DNA of 64,000 nucleotides from an uncultured Alphaproteobacteria bacterium (GCA_958295695.1 OY282363.1:3166225-3230224); one strand, 5' to 3'; numbered from the stretch's first letter, positions 24,322 through 37,769 are shown. Notes: generated by a model from the sequence alone, not told the origin. Translations and numbers: made by a program.

Positions 24322-25821
24322 ATGGCTGACATGCTCCATCACCATGTCGACGGCCGGAAGGTCGCCGGACGCGCCGAGCGTTGGGGCGACGTCACCGACC
24401 CGGCGACCGGCGAGACGATCCGCCGGGTTCCGTTCGCCGCCGCCGACGAGGTGAGCGAGGCCATCCGGGCCGCGGCCGGGGCGCAACCCGGCTGGGCCGC
24501 GGTGACGCCGCAGAACCGCGCCCGGGTCATGTTCAGGTTCAAGGCGCTGGTCGAGGAGCACATGGGGGAGCTTGCCGAGCTCGTCTCCCGCGAGCACGGC
24601 AAGACGCTGTCGGACGCCAGGGGTTCGGTCGCGCGCGGCCTCGAGGTCGTCGAGTTCGCCTGCGGCGTCGCCCAGATGCTCAAGGGCGAGTTCAGCGAGA
24701 ATGTCGGCACCGGCGTCGACAGCTACGCCAGCCGCCAGCCGCTCGGCGTGGTGGCCGGCGTCACGCCCTTCAACTTCCCGGCCATGGTTCCGATGTGGAT
24801 GTTCCCCGTGGCCATCGCCTGCGGCAACGCCTTCGTTCTGAAGCCCTCGGAGAAGACGCCGTCCTGCGCGTTGCGCCTCGCGCAGCTGCTCGAAGAAGCG
24901 GGCGCCCATCCCGGCGTGCTCAACGTCGTCAACGGCGACAAGGTCGCGGTCGATGCGCTTCTCGCCGATCCCGTCGTCCAGGCCGTGAGCTTCGTCGGCT
25001 CCACGTCGGTCGCCGAATACGTCTACCGCGCCGGCACGGCCAACGGGAAGCGGGTCCAGGCCCTGGGCGGCGCCAAGAACCACATGGTCGTCATGCCCGA
25101 CGCCGACCTCGGGCAGGCGACCGACGCGCTCATGGGCGCGGCCTTCGGCTCGGCCGGCGAACGCTGCATGGCGGTCTCGGTGGCCGTCGCCGTGGGGAAC
25201 GCGGTGGGCGACGCGCTGGTCGAGCGCCTGAAGCCCCGCGTCGAGGGCCTCCGGATCGGACCCTACAACGATCCCGACGCCGAGATGGGGCCGCTCGTGA
25301 CGCGCGAGCACCGCGACAGGGTGAAGGGCTATATCGATCTCGGCGTCGAGGAAGGCGCCGATCTTGTCGTTGACGGCCGCGGCTTCAGCCCGCAGGGCTA
25401 CGAGAACGGCAACTTCATCGGCGGCTCGATGTTCGACCGCGTCACCCCCGACATGCGGATCTACAGGGAAGAGATCTTCGGGCCCGTGCTCTCGGTGGTT
25501 CGCGCGAACGACTACGAGGAGGCGCTCGGGCTCGTGAACGACCACGAGTACGGCAACGGCGCGGCGATCTTCACCCGCGACGGCGACGCCGCGCGCGATT
25601 TCTCGACCCGCGCCAAGATCGGCATGATCGGCGTCAACGTGCCGATCCCGGTGCCGGTCGCCTACCACAGCTTCGGCGGCTGGAAGCGCTCGCTCTTCGG
25701 CGACCACCACATGCACGGCCCCGAAGGCGTCCGGTTCTACACCCGGCTCAAGACCGTCACCGAGCGCTGGCCGTCCGGCATCCGCCAGGGCGCGGACTAC
25801 GTCATGCCGGTGCCGCACTAG
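24322..25821 (+). CDS. mmsA: CoA-acylating methylmalonate-semialdehyde dehydrogenase
   Basis: A 499-residue aldehyde dehydrogenase. It carries GVTPFNFPAMVPMWMFP (N151), LKPSEKTP (K174), and the nucleophile in GSAGERCMAVS (C282). Where ordinary aldehyde dehydrogenases have the general-base glutamate, this protein has GGAKNHMVVMPDA, the mark of the CoA-dependent MMSDH branch. It converts methylmalonate semialdehyde to propionyl-CoA in valine/thymine breakdown and accepts malonate semialdehyde. The mdh gene follows 30 bases later. Confidence 0.92.
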   Translation: MADMLHHHVDGRKVAGRAERWGDVTDPATGETIRRVPFAAADEVSEAIRAAAGAQPGWAAVTPQNRARVMFRFKALVEEHMGELAELVSREHGKTLSDARGSVARGLEVVEFACGVAQMLKGEFSENVGTGVDSYASRQPLGVVAGVTPFNFPAMVPMWMFPVAIACGNAFVLKPSEKTPSCALRLAQLLEEAGAHPGVLNVVNGDKVAVDALLADPVVQAVSFVGSTSVAEYVYRAGTANGKRVQALGGAKNHMVVMPDADLGQATDALMGAAFGSAGERCMAVSVAVAVGNAVGDALVERLKPRVEGLRIGPYNDPDAEMGPLVTREHRDRVKGYIDLGVEEGADLVVDGRGFSPQGYENGNFIGGSMFDRVTPDMRIYREEIFGPVLSVVRANDYEEALGLVNDHEYGNGAAIFTRDGDAARDFSTRAKIGMIGVNVPIPVPVAYHSFGGWKRSLFGDHHMHGPEGVRFYTRLKTVTERWPSGIRQGADYVMPVPH

Positions 25822-26817
<996 letters not shown>

Positions 26818-26905
26818 CCGGCGGGCGTCCGTCTTGATTCGCCGGGGCCTTGCGCCCAGAGTGCCGCGCGCGCCGACGGGACGCGCGCTTCCCGAGGAAA
26901 AAGAC

Positions 26906-27379
26906 ATGACCGCGACGACGATCCACCGCCTTCGAGGCCTTGCCGCCGTGGCGCTCCTGGCCTTCGCGCCGCCCGCGCTGGCGGGCGACGACCGGGGTTC
27001 GGCCGAGGAGGCCCAGGCCATGGTGGCGCGCGCCATCGCCCACTACGACGAGGTCGGGGCCGATGCGGCGATCGCGAGGTTCAACAACGATCCGGCGCCG
27101 GACTTCCTGGACCGCGACCTCTATGTCTTCGTCTACGGGCTCGGTGACGCCATCGTGGCCCACGCCGTCGACTCCTCGCTTCTGGGGAGGACGTTTGCGA
27201 GTTTCATCGATGTCGACGGCAAACGGTTCGGCGACGAGATGCGCGCGACGGCCTCGGCGGACGGGGCCTGGGTCGATTACAAGTGGATGAATCCGGCCAC
27301 CGGAGAGGTCGAGCAGAAGTCGAGCTGGCTCGTGTTGCACGACGGCCACCTCTTCGGCGTGGGCGTCTACAAGCCCTAG
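26906..27379 (+). CDS. Periplasmic single-Cache-domain protein
   Basis: A 157-residue protein from the ATG after GAGGAAAAAGAC, with a signal peptide (LAAVALLAFAPPALAG). The mature part is one Cache domain: AQAMVARAIAHYDEVG, DLYVFVYGLGDAIVAHAVD, GAWVDYKWMNPATGEVEQKSSWLV, HDGHLFGVGVYKP. Stand-alone Cache proteins bind small carboxylates or amines in the periplasm and can act as ligand donors to sensors. Its placement between mdh and sucC suggests co-expression with the TCA genes. Ligand not predictable. Confidence 0.8.
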   Translation: MTATTIHRLRGLAAVALLAFAPPALAGDDRGSAEEAQAMVARAIAHYDEVGADAAIARFNNDPAPDFLDRDLYVFVYGLGDAIVAHAVDSSLLGRTFASFIDVDGKRFGDEMRATASADGAWVDYKWMNPATGEVEQKSSWLVLHDGHLFGVGVYKP

Positions 27380-27383
27380 AGCA

Positions 27384-27854
27384 TTGCCGAAAGCGCTCCC
27401 GCTGCTGGCCGCGGTGCTGGCCCTCGGCGGCCAGGCCGCGGCGGAGTGGCCGGAGGACCGCGGCACGGCGCGCGAGGCCAGGGCCATGGTCGAGCGCGCC
27501 ATCGCGCTCTACGACGCCGAGGGGCTTCTGGCGTTTCGCGAGATCTCGCGCGATCCGGCGCCGGAGTTCCTCGACCGCGACCTCTATGTCTTCGTCATCG
27601 ACCGGGTCGGGTTCATGGCGGCGCACGCCCTCTTTCCGGAAGCGGTCGGCTCCAGCGCCCTCCATGCCCGCGACATCGAAGGCAAATACTACGTCCGGGA
27701 GATGCTGGAACGGGCGTCGGAGGACGGGGTCTGGGTCGACTACGTCTTCCTGGACCCGATCCGGGGCCGGCCCGCGCCGAAGTCGGCCTGGGTCGTGCTC
27801 CACGACGGCTTCCTGTTCGCCTGCGGCATCTACGCGGGCGAGGTCGGCGTCTGA
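27384..27854 (+). CDS. Second periplasmic Cache-domain protein (tandem copy)
   Basis: A 156-residue paralog of the previous gene, separated by four bases and apparently starting at TTG 27384 (MPKALPLLAAVLALGGQAAAE, signal peptide). It shares EARAMVERAIALYD, EFLDRDLYVFVIDR, GVWVDYVFLDPIRG, and SAWVVLHDGFLFACG. The aromatic binding-site residues differ from copy one (for example the loop after AHAL), so ligand preference may differ. The TTG start and short gap suggest translational coupling. Confidence 0.75.
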   Translation: MPKALPLLAAVLALGGQAAAEWPEDRGTAREARAMVERAIALYDAEGLLAFREISRDPAPEFLDRDLYVFVIDRVGFMAAHALFPEAVGSSALHARDIEGKYYVREMLERASEDGVWVDYVFLDPIRGRPAPKSAWVVLHDGFLFACGIYAGEVGV

Positions 27855-27900
27855 CCGGACGACGGCCCCTCCCTACCGTTCGGCCCGCCGGCCCGTCCGG

Positions 27901-27928
27901 TTGTTATCCCGCCGCCGGGTGCTAGAGT
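27901..27928 (+). promoter_or_regulatory. Possible promoter of the suc operon
   Basis: TTGTTA at 27901-27906 and TAGAGT at 27923-27928 are separated by 16 bases and lie about 55 bases before the sucC ATG. They resemble -35 and -10 boxes. The position in the largest gap of the cluster supports a start here; the match is only moderate. Confidence 0.35.
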
Positions 27929-27981
27929 GACGCCTCCCGTTCCCGGTGTCCGTTCCGGAGCGTCGCCCGCGGGGCAGGTCG

Positions 27982-29151
27982 ATGAATCTCCACGAGTATC
28001 AGGCGAAGCAGGTTCTCGCGTCCCACGGCGTCGCCGTGCCGCGGGGCGAGGTCGCCGGCGCCGGCGACGAGGCCGTCGTCGTCGCCCGGCGGCTCGGCGG
28101 CGGCCTCTGGGTCGTGAAGGCCCAGGTCCATGCCGGCGGGCGCGGCAAGGCGGGCGGCATCGAGATCTGCCGCGGCCATGACGAGGTGCGCGAGGCGGCC
28201 GACGGCATGATCGGCCGCACGCTCGTGACGCACCAGACGGGCCCCGAGGGCAGGCCGGTCCGCAAGGTCTACGTCGAGGAAGGTTTCGACATCGCGCGCG
28301 AGCTCTACCTCGCGCTGCTGGTCGACCGCGCCTCGGGCCGGATCGCCGCGGTCGCCTCGACCGAGGGCGGCATGGACATCGAGAAGGTCGCGGCCGAGAC
28401 GCCCGGCAAGATCGTCACGCTGACGATCGATCCGGCCAGCGGTCTGCAGCCCTTCCATGGCCGGCGGCTGGCCGCCGCCCTGGGGCTCGACGGCGGCCCG
28501 CGCAAGCAGGCGGCCGGGCTTCTGGCGGCGATGTGCGCCGCGTTCCGGGCGTCGGACGCGAGCCTGATCGAGATCAACCCGCTCGTGGTGACCGGCGCGG
28601 GCGACCTCGTGGTTCTCGACTGCAAGTTCAACATCGACGACAACGCGCTCTTCCGCCACGAGGACCTCGCCGCCATGCGCGACGAGAGCCAGGAGGACCC
28701 GGCCGAGCGCGAGGCCCACGAGGCCGGGCTCAACTACGTCAAGCTCGGCGGCGCCATCGGCTGCATGGTGAACGGCGCCGGCCTCGCCATGGCGACCATG
28801 GACATCTGCAAGCTCGCGGGTGGCGAGCCCGCCAACTTCCTCGATGTCGGCGGCGGCGCGACCCGGGAGCAGGTCTCGGCCGCCTTCCGCATCATCGTCT
28901 CGGATCCCAACGTCCGGGCCATCCTGGTCAACATCTTCGGCGGCATCATGCGCTGCGACGTCATCGCCGAGGGCATCGTCGCCGCGGCCAGGGAGCTCGA
29001 CCTCCAGGTTCCGGTCGTCGTCCGCCTGGAAGGCACCAACGTGGACCGGGGCAAGGCGATCCTGGCCGAGAGCGGCCTCGCCATCATCCCGGCCGACGAC
29101 CTCTCCGACGCCGCGGCCAAGGCCGTCGCGGCCATCGAGGGACGCGCGTGA
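27982..29151 (+). CDS. sucC: Succinyl-CoA ligase, beta subunit
   Basis: A 389-residue ATP-grasp subunit from the ATG giving [17 protein letters not shown]. Typical landmarks: [61 protein letters not shown] and [16 protein letters not shown]. It binds nucleotide and, with SucD, makes ATP or GTP from succinyl-CoA. In this lineage, related malate-CoA ligases have similar sequences, but the adjacency to sucA, sucB and lpdA favours succinate. Its stop overlaps the sucD start. Confidence 0.93.
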   Translation: MNLHEYQAKQVLASHGVAVPRGEVAGAGDEAVVVARRLGGGLWVVKAQVHAGGRGKAGGIEICRGHDEVREAADGMIGRTLVTHQTGPEGRPVRKVYVEEGFDIARELYLALLVDRASGRIAAVASTEGGMDIEKVAAETPGKIVTLTIDPASGLQPFHGRRLAAALGLDGGPRKQAAGLLAAMCAAFRASDASLIEINPLVVTGAGDLVVLDCKFNIDDNALFRHEDLAAMRDESQEDPAEREAHEAGLNYVKLGGAIGCMVNGAGLAMATMDICKLAGGEPANFLDVGGGATREQVSAAFRIIVSDPNVRAILVNIFGGIMRCDVIAEGIVAAARELDLQVPVVVRLEGTNVDRGKAILAESGLAIIPADDLSDAAAKAVAAIEGRA

Positions 29152-30026
29152 TGGCCGTTCTCGTCGACAGCGACACGCGGGTGCTGGTCCAGGGCTTCAC
29201 GGGCAAGACCGGCACGTTCCATTCGCGGCAGGCGATCGCCTACGGCACGACGACGGTGGGCGGCGTGACGCCGGGCCGCGGCGGCGGGACCCATCTCGGT
29301 CTTCCCGTCTTCGATACGGTCGCGGAATGCGTGGCCGCGACGGGCGCCAACGCATCGGTCGTCTACGTTCCGCCGCCGTTCGCGGCCGACGCCATCCTGG
29401 AGGCGGCCGACGCCGGCGTGCCGCTGATCGTGGCGATCACCGAGGGCGTCCCGGTGCTCGACATGGTGCGGGTCAAGCGCGCGCTCCAGGGTTCGGGCTC
29501 CCGCCTGATCGGCCCCAATTGCCCGGGCGTCATCACGCCCGGCGAGTGCAAGATCGGCATCATGCCGGGCCACATCCACCGGCGCGGCAGGATCGGCATC
29601 GTCTCGCGGTCCGGCACGCTGACCTACGAGGGCGTGCACCAGACGACGGCCGCGGGCCTGGGACAAACCACCTGCATCGGCATCGGCGGCGACCCGGTCA
29701 ACGGCACGAGCTTCATCGACTGCCTCGAGATGTTCCTGGGCGACGACGAAACCGAGGGCATCGTCATGATCGGCGAGATCGGCGGCTCGGCCGAGGAAGA
29801 GGCGGCGGACTTCGTCAAGGCCGACAGCCGCAAGAAGCCGATCGCGGGCTTCATCGCGGGCGTGACCGCGCCGCCGGGGCGCCGCATGGGCCACGCGGGC
29901 GCCGTCATTTCCGGCGGCAAGGGCAAGGCCGGGGACAAGATCGAGGCCATGAGGAGCGCGGGGTTCCGCATCGCGGACTCGCCCGCGAGCCTGGGCGCGA
30001 CCATGCTCGCGGCGATGAACGGTTGA
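29151..30026 (+). CDS. sucD: Succinyl-CoA ligase, alpha subunit
   Basis: A 291-residue subunit that overlaps sucC by one base (TGATG). It has the CoA-binding [18 protein letters not shown], the [13 protein letters not shown] loop and the phosphorylated histidine H248 in [15 protein letters not shown]. Works as a heteromer with SucC in the TCA cycle. Confidence 0.94.
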   Translation: MAVLVDSDTRVLVQGFTGKTGTFHSRQAIAYGTTTVGGVTPGRGGGTHLGLPVFDTVAECVAATGANASVVYVPPPFAADAILEAADAGVPLIVAITEGVPVLDMVRVKRALQGSGSRLIGPNCPGVITPGECKIGIMPGHIHRRGRIGIVSRSGTLTYEGVHQTTAAGLGQTTCIGIGGDPVNGTSFIDCLEMFLGDDETEGIVMIGEIGGSAEEEAADFVKADSRKKPIAGFIAGVTAPPGRRMGHAGAVISGGKGKAGDKIEAMRSAGFRIADSPASLGATMLAAMNG

Positions 30027-30070
30027 GAGGGGCACTCAACGGGGGCCGCCGGCGACGGCGGGAAGCATCC

Positions 30071-32995
<2,925 letters not shown>

Positions 32996-33028
32996 CCGCC
33001 GGCGCCCCTCGCAACACGGAACCCCGCC

Positions 33029-34207
33029 ATGACGGTTGACATCACGGTCCCCCAGCTCGGCGAATCGGTGTCGGAGGCGACGGTCGCCTCCTGGTTCAAG
33101 AAGAAGGGCGACCCGGTCGCCCGGGACGAGCCGCTGGTCGAACTCGAGACCGACAAGGTGACCATGGAGGTCTACGCGCCGGCCGCCGGCGTGCTCTCGG
33201 ACGTCCTCGCCGAGGAAGGCTCGGACGTGGAGGTCGGCGCGGTCCTCGGCAAGGTCGAGGAAGGCGGCGCGCCCGCGGCGCCGGCCGCCGGGGACGACCG
33301 GCCATTGTCGCCCGCCGTGCGCAGGATGGTCGAGGAGCACGGTCTCGATCCGGCGGAGATCGAGGGGACCGGCCGGGACGGGCGCCTCGTCAAGGCCGAC
33401 GTCCAGGCCCATCTCGACGCCCGCGCCGAAGCGCCCGCGCCGGAGCCGGCTCCGGTTCCCGCGCCGCGCGAACGGGCCACTGTCGCGCCGAGCGAACCCG
33501 ACCCCGAGGGCCGCGAGGAGAGGGTGCGGATGACGCGCCTCAGGAAGCGGATCGCCGAGCGCCTGAAGGCGGCCCAGGACACCGCCGCCATGCTTACGAC
33601 CCTGAACGAGGTCGACATGACGGCCGTAATGGCCGCGCGCGGACAGTACCGGGAGCGCTTCGAGAAGAAGCACGGCGCGCGGCTCGGCTTCATGTCGTTC
33701 TTCGTCCGCGCCGCGGTCCAGGCCCTCAAGGACATCCCGGCGGTCAACGCCGAGATCGCCGGCGACGAAATCGTCTACAAGCGCTACTACCACATCGGCG
33801 TGGCGGTGAGTTCGCCCCAGGGCCTCGTGGTGCCGGTGCTGCGCGACGCCGACAGGATGTCCTTCGCCGAGATCGAGGAAGCGATCGGCGCCATGGGCCG
33901 CAAGGCGCGCGACGGCGGACTTTCTCCCGCCGATCTCACGGGCGGGACTTTCACGATCTCCAACGGCGGCATCTTCGGCTCGCTCATGTCCACGCCGATC
34001 CTGAACCCGCCGCAGTCGGGCATCCTGGGAATGCACAAGATCCAGGAGCGCCCGGTGGCGGTCGGCGGAGAGGTCGCGGTGCGGCCCATGATGTATCTCG
34101 CGCTCTCCTACGATCACCGCGTCATCGACGGGCGCGAGGCCGTGACCTTCCTGGTCCGCGTCAAGGACGCCATCGAGGATCCGCAGCGGCTGCTGCTCGA
34201 TGTCTGA
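33029..34207 (+). CDS. sucB: Dihydrolipoyl succinyltransferase (E2)
   Basis: A 392-residue E2. Lipoyl domain at 1-77 with modified lysine K43 in ETDKVTMEV; a Pro/Ala/Glu-rich linker; the E3/E1-binding domain at about 98-135 ([23 protein letters not shown]); then the catalytic domain, with [24 protein letters not shown] and the active site [13 protein letters not shown] near 362-374. It forms the core of the 2-oxoglutarate dehydrogenase complex. Confidence 0.95.
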   Translation: MTVDITVPQLGESVSEATVASWFKKKGDPVARDEPLVELETDKVTMEVYAPAAGVLSDVLAEEGSDVEVGAVLGKVEEGGAPAAPAAGDDRPLSPAVRRMVEEHGLDPAEIEGTGRDGRLVKADVQAHLDARAEAPAPEPAPVPAPRERATVAPSEPDPEGREERVRMTRLRKRIAERLKAAQDTAAMLTTLNEVDMTAVMAARGQYRERFEKKHGARLGFMSFFVRAAVQALKDIPAVNAEIAGDEIVYKRYYHIGVAVSSPQGLVVPVLRDADRMSFAEIEEAIGAMGRKARDGGLSPADLTGGTFTISNGGIFGSLMSTPILNPPQSGILGMHKIQERPVAVGGEVAVRPMMYLALSYDHRVIDGREAVTFLVRVKDAIEDPQRLLLDV

Positions 34208-34239
34208 GGGCCGCCCGCGAGGGCGGAGAGGAGTTCGCC

Positions 34240-35634
34240 ATGGCCGACCGTGACTTCGACGTTGTGGTGATCGGCGCCGGCCCCGGAGGCTACGTCTGCG
34301 CCATCCGCTGCGCCCAGCTCGGCCTCAGGACCGCCTGCGTCGAGAAGCGCGGGACGCTGGGCGGCGCCTGCCTCAACATCGGCTGCATTCCGTCCAAGGC
34401 GCTGTTGCAGTCCTCGGAGCTCTACGAGCAGGCGCGCGGCCATCTGGATCGTCACGGGGTGAAGGTCGCCGGCGTCGAGCTCGACCTTCCGGCGATGATG
34501 GCGCGCAAGGACAAGGTCGTCGACACGCTGACCGGGGGGATCGCCGGCCTCTTCAGGAAGAACGGGGTGACGCGCCTGTCCGGAACCGGGCGCATCGTCG
34601 ATGGCGGCGCGGTCGATGTCGACGGCGAGCGGATCGCGGCCGGCGGCATCGTCATCGCCACGGGCTCCGAGGCCGCGACCCTGCCGGGTATCGCGATCGA
34701 CGAAAAGCGCATCGTCTCGTCCACCGGCGCGCTGTCGCTTCCCGAGGCGCCGGAGCGCCTCGTCGTGATCGGCGGCGGGTTCATCGGCCTGGAGATGGGC
34801 TCGGTCTGGCGCCGCCTCGGCAGCCGGGTCGCCGTCGTCGAGATCCTCGACCGCATCGCGCCGGGCATGGACGGCGAGATCGCCGGGGAGTTCCGGAAGA
34901 TCCTCGGAAGACAGGGCATGGAGTTCCGGTTGGGGGCGAAGGTGACCGGCGTCGAGGCGTCCGGGAAGGAGCTCGCCCTCGCCCTGGAGTCCGCGGCCGG
35001 CGGCGGGGAGGACGTCATCGCCTGCGACACGGTGCTCATGGCGGTCGGCCGCCGGCCGTGCACCGAGGGCCTCGGCCTCGCCGAGGCCGGCGTCGAGACG
35101 GATGGCCGGGGCCATGTCGGGATCGACGGCCGTTTCGCGACCAGCGTGCCGGGCGTCTACGCCATCGGCGATTGCGTCGGGGGCGCCATGCTGGCCCACA
35201 AGGCCGAGGACGAGGGGATCGCCGTCGCCGAGATCATCGCCGGCCATGCCGGGCACGTGAACTACGGCGTCATCCCGGGCGTGGTCTACACGAACCCGGA
35301 AGCGGCCTCGGTCGGCAAGACGGAAGAAGACCTCAGGGCCGACGGCGCCGACTACCGTGTCGGCAGGTTTCCCATGCTCGCCAACAGCCGCGCGCGGACC
35401 TACGACCGAACCGGCGGGATGGTGAAGATCCTGGCCGACGCGGGGACCGACCGCGTGCTGGGCGTCCACATTCTCGGGAGCGGCGCGGGCGAATCGATCG
35501 CCGAAGCGGCGGTCGCGATGGAGTTCGGCGCCTCGGCGGAGGACATGGCGCGGACCTGCCACGCCCATCCGACCTTCTCGGAGGCCGTGCGCGAGGCCGC
35601 TCTCGCCGTCGCCGGGCGCGCCATCCACGTCTGA
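34240..35634 (+). CDS. lpdA: Dihydrolipoyl dehydrogenase (E3)
   Basis: A 464-residue flavoprotein disulfide reductase. FAD motif VVIGAGPGGYVCAIRCAQLG, redox disulfide C44/C49 in GGACLNIGCIPSKALL, NAD motif VVIGGGFIGLEMGSVW, and the catalytic base in CHAHPTFSEAVREA near 440. It reoxidises lipoyl groups of SucB. Last gene of the operon; a hairpin (CCCCGTC-CGGC-GACGGGG at 35684-35701) lies 50 bases on but lacks a T-run. Confidence 0.95.
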   Translation: MADRDFDVVVIGAGPGGYVCAIRCAQLGLRTACVEKRGTLGGACLNIGCIPSKALLQSSELYEQARGHLDRHGVKVAGVELDLPAMMARKDKVVDTLTGGIAGLFRKNGVTRLSGTGRIVDGGAVDVDGERIAAGGIVIATGSEAATLPGIAIDEKRIVSSTGALSLPEAPERLVVIGGGFIGLEMGSVWRRLGSRVAVVEILDRIAPGMDGEIAGEFRKILGRQGMEFRLGAKVTGVEASGKELALALESAAGGGEDVIACDTVLMAVGRRPCTEGLGLAEAGVETDGRGHVGIDGRFATSVPGVYAIGDCVGGAMLAHKAEDEGIAVAEIIAGHAGHVNYGVIPGVVYTNPEAASVGKTEEDLRADGADYRVGRFPMLANSRARTYDRTGGMVKILADAGTDRVLGVHILGSGAGESIAEAAVAMEFGASAEDMARTCHAHPTFSEAVREAALAVAGRAIHV

Positions 35635-35804
35635 CCTCGGCGTTTGGCCGGCGCGGCGGCGTCCGGGGTGAGTCCGGGCGCGGCCCCGTCCGGCGACGGG
35701 GTGCAAAGACGGTGCAGGGAATCAAAAAAGCGCGGAATCGGACTACGGCGGGATATTCCGCATCTCTTACGATATACTTGGAACCCTTCTAAAGAAGGGA
35801 GCCT
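35635..35804. other. Post-operon gap with an orphan promoter/RBS-like stub
   Basis: After lpdA there is a GC hairpin (35684-35701) and then an AT-richer tract with TATACT at 35773-35778, a small hairpin CCCTTCTAAAGAAGGG (35785-35800) whose GAAGGGAG looks like a ribosome site, and ATG at 35809 that opens only nine codons before a stop inside phage remnant sequence. It reads as the 5' end of a gene whose body was replaced by the decayed prophage. Confidence 0.4.
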
Positions 35805-36065
35805 AACGATGCCGCCGAGGGCCTTGCGCGGCGTCTGAAGGTAGATCTCCGTCCCGTCCGTGGGCGCCTTGACCACGGCGCTCCAAGGACGCCCGCCGAT
35901 CTCGACGAAGCCGATGGCGATCCGCTCCGACGGACGGAACATCTCGCCCTCGTCGAGAATGCGCTGGACCATGGCGTGGTCGTCGGGGCGCGGGGCGGGA
36001 TGGTGGGCGGCCTGCTTGGCGGCGGTCCAGCCGGAGAGGCGGATGGCGCGCGAGCGGGCGCCGGT
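35805..36065 (-). pseudogene. PBECR2-type phage nuclease fragment
   Basis: The minus-strand frame reads VEATGARSRAIRLSGWTAAK, then DHAMVQRILDEGEMF, RIAIGFVEIGGRPWSAVVKAP and TEIYLQTPRKA, after which similarity stops near 35805. There is no start codon upstream in frame, so the 5' part is lost or frameshifted. The module is the barnase/EndoU/ColicinE5-RelE-like PBECR2 fold known from Mu-type phage head proteins. It is a close relative of the fragment at 23471. Confidence 0.65.
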
Positions 36066-36070
36066 GGCCT

Positions 36071-36280
36071 CTACGCCGTTTCGTCCTTCGGACGGCGGCG
36101 GTAGTGGAGGGGGCGCGGCGCGACGCCCACCGTCTGGGGGAGGCGCTTGCGCCAGACCTCGCCCTGGACGCGCAGCCGCTCCAGGGTGGCGGCGTCGGGC
36201 AGGTTCCCGGCGTCGATGAGGTGGCCGTCGGCGTCGAACCGAAGGAAATCCGCCGCCATACGCTCGCCGATACCCGCCAT
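36071..36280 (-). CDS. Small phage-associated protein, copy 1
   Basis: A 69-residue protein MAGIGERMAADFLRFDADGH...PLHYRRRPKDETA. It shares a layout with the next gene upstream (MAGIGERM, then FDxDGxxxxxG, then DAATLERLRVQGEVWR), so the two are tandem paralogs of roughly half identity. Found inside prophage debris between head-protein fragments, so most likely a phage accessory gene. Role unknown. Confidence 0.55.
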   Translation of the reverse strand: MAGIGERMAADFLRFDADGHLIDAGNLPDAATLERLRVQGEVWRKRLPQTVGVAPRPLHYRRRPKDETA

Positions 36281-36293
36281 CGCGCCCTCCCGT

Positions 36294-36512
36294 TCAGTCG
36301 GCGTCCGCGTCGCCCCACGACAGGGGGCGGGCGGGGAGGCCGGGATCGGGCATGGGGCGGCCGTCGTCGTCGGAGCGCCAAACGTCGCCCTGGGCCTTCA
36401 GCCGCCCGAGGGTGGCGTCGCCGGGCGGCGGCCCGCCGTCGTAGGAGACGCAGCGGCCGTCGCGGTCGAAGACCAGCATCCCGCCCCTCATCCGTTCTCC
36501 GATCCCCGCCAT
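36294..36512 (-). CDS. Small phage-associated protein, copy 2
   Basis: A 72-residue protein MAGIGERMRGGMLVFDRDGR...PARPLSWGDADAD, a paralog of the gene at 36071. The shared segment GDATLGRLKAQGDVWR aligns with DAATLERLRVQGEVWR. Separated from copy 1 by 13 bases. Still open and perhaps expressed, but its surroundings are decayed. Confidence 0.55.
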   Translation of the reverse strand: MAGIGERMRGGMLVFDRDGRCVSYDGGPPPGDATLGRLKAQGDVWRSDDDGRPMPDPGLPARPLSWGDADAD

Positions 36513-36546
36513 GGTCTCGCCCTCCCCGCGAGAGCCGATCGTAGCA

Positions 36547-36705
36547 TCAGCCCTCGACGGATTCGAGGACGACGACGCGGCTCGGCCCCTCGTAGCCGGC
36601 GTGGGCGCCGACGTTGGCGTCGTCGACGATCTCGACGACGCGGAACTTCTGGCCGGGGCGGAACACGACCTCCTGCTCGATGTCGTTCTCGATCACGGCG
36701 CGACG
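36547..36705 (-). pseudogene. C-terminal fragment resembling a phage ADP-ribosyltransferase-like tail
   Basis: Only the last 50 residues are protein-like: AVIENDIEQEVVFRPGQKFR, then VVEIVDDANVG and RVVVLESVEG. The pattern ENxxxEVVFxPGxxFRVV resembles the last strands of ADP-ribosyltransferase domains found fused to Mu-type head proteins. No start of its own; upstream the frame is out of register with the head-protein fragment. Confidence 0.45.
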
Positions 36706-37082
36706 GGTGCGGGCGGTCCCTCGAGGCCTGCGCGGCGGGGGTCGCGGGCGATCTCCTCGTCGGCGAAGGCGCGGCGGCCGGGGTCGCGCACCTCCCAGGA
36801 CTCCATCCAGGGCAACGACTGGCAGCCGCGGTTGATCGTGTTCCCCGGCGAGCCGGCGGGGCCGCGCGGGAACGTCAGCGTCTCGCCGCCGACCTCGAAC
36901 GGCTCGTCCACCGGCCGGATCTGGCTGTCGGCCAGATCGTGCGTAACGCGCGCCTTCAGGGCGCCGGACCGGCGCCATTGCTTGCGCAGGCCGGGCAGCG
37001 CCTCCGCGGCCTGGGCCATGCGCGCCTGGCCCGCGACGGAGTAGGCCCTTCGAGACGCGCCGTCGGGACGTCGCCGACTCAT
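36693..37082 (-). pseudogene. Mu gpF-like head-morphogenesis protein fragment
   Basis: A 129-residue frame beginning with an ATG that overlaps the stop of the previous fragment (ATGA). It contains KARVTHDLADSQIRPVDEPF, then EVGGETLTFPRGPAGSPGNT and INRGCQSLPWMESW, the C-terminal signature of Mu gp30/SPP1 gp7-type minor head proteins; the usual INCGC/INCRC is INRGC here. Full proteins exceed 350 residues, so most is deleted. Confidence 0.65.
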
Positions 37083-37275
37083 TCTTCGCTCTTGGCGCCG
37101 AAGCCGCCGAAGGCCATGCCCGCGCCGGGGGTGGTCGCGGCGGGATTCATCGGGAGCCGCCACGCGCCGGCGGCCTCGAGCGCGCCAAGCTCGCGGGGGC
37201 CGTGGAAGCTGGCGGCGCGGCAGGCGGCCAGCCTGTAGCCCGGCGCGCGCTCCCGGAACTCGGTCGCCGTCACCG
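37079..37275 (-). pseudogene. C-terminal fragment of a phage structural protein
   Basis: The frame ends EAAGAWRLPMNPAATTPGAG then MAFGGFGAKSEE and overlaps the head-protein fragment by ATGA, the arrangement expected of a portal gene preceding the gpF gene in Mu-like phages. Upstream similarity fades near 37275. Assignment to portal rests on gene order. Confidence 0.4.
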
Positions 37276-37388
37276 CGCCCTCGGCCAAGTGCGATGGCCC
37301 CGGCCCGCTCCGGGGCGCGCCTTGCCGCCGGCTGGCGCGGATGACAGGATGCCGCGTCCTCGCGGCTCCTCCCGAAAGCAGGCCTTTC

Positions 37389-37769
37389 TTGCGCAGTGTG
37401 TTCGATCCGGCTTGGCAGCGCCGCATCGCCGTCTTCGCCGCCATGGTGTTCCGCGGCGGCGTCCGGGGTCTGGCGCCGGCCTTCGCCAAGGTCGCGCCGC
37501 GGGACGGCGCACACCCGTTCGGCCCGATCTGGCGGCGGGGGATCGGCGCCGCGCTGGCGACGATCCCGGCCCTGGCGCCGATCTTCACCGCGGGGCCGGC
37601 GCCGGCTTCGATGTCGGGCAACTTCACCGTGCTGACCGGCGTCCTCTGAGGCATGGCGATCCACGACGAAAGCCACGGGCCGTGGTTCTGGGCCGCGCTC
37701 GCCACGATGATGGCCGGCGTCGCCCCGGTGCGCGAGCGGCGGGTGGAACGCACCGTCGAGGCGGCGTGA
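37389..37769 (+). pseudogene. Decayed EamA transporter (internal deletion plus nonsense codon)
   Basis: The frame from TTG 37389 gives the first two membrane helices (RIAVFAAMVFRGGVRGLAPA, AHPFGPIWRRGIGAALATIP), then jumps to the last two: TVLTGVL, a TGA at 37647, GMAIHDESHGPW, FWAALATMMAGVAPVRERR. In the intact neighbour the same place reads TITGVLWGMALFGETHALW, so the TGA replaces a tryptophan TGG. The middle six helices are missing. The fragment's final TGA overlaps the GTG start of the intact paralog, so the two were an operon of tandem copies. Confidence 0.75.

Noticed and set aside
35684..35701. Terminator after lpdA
   Set aside because: The hairpin CCCCGTC-GACGGGG has no T-run, so it was not called as a Rho-independent terminator.
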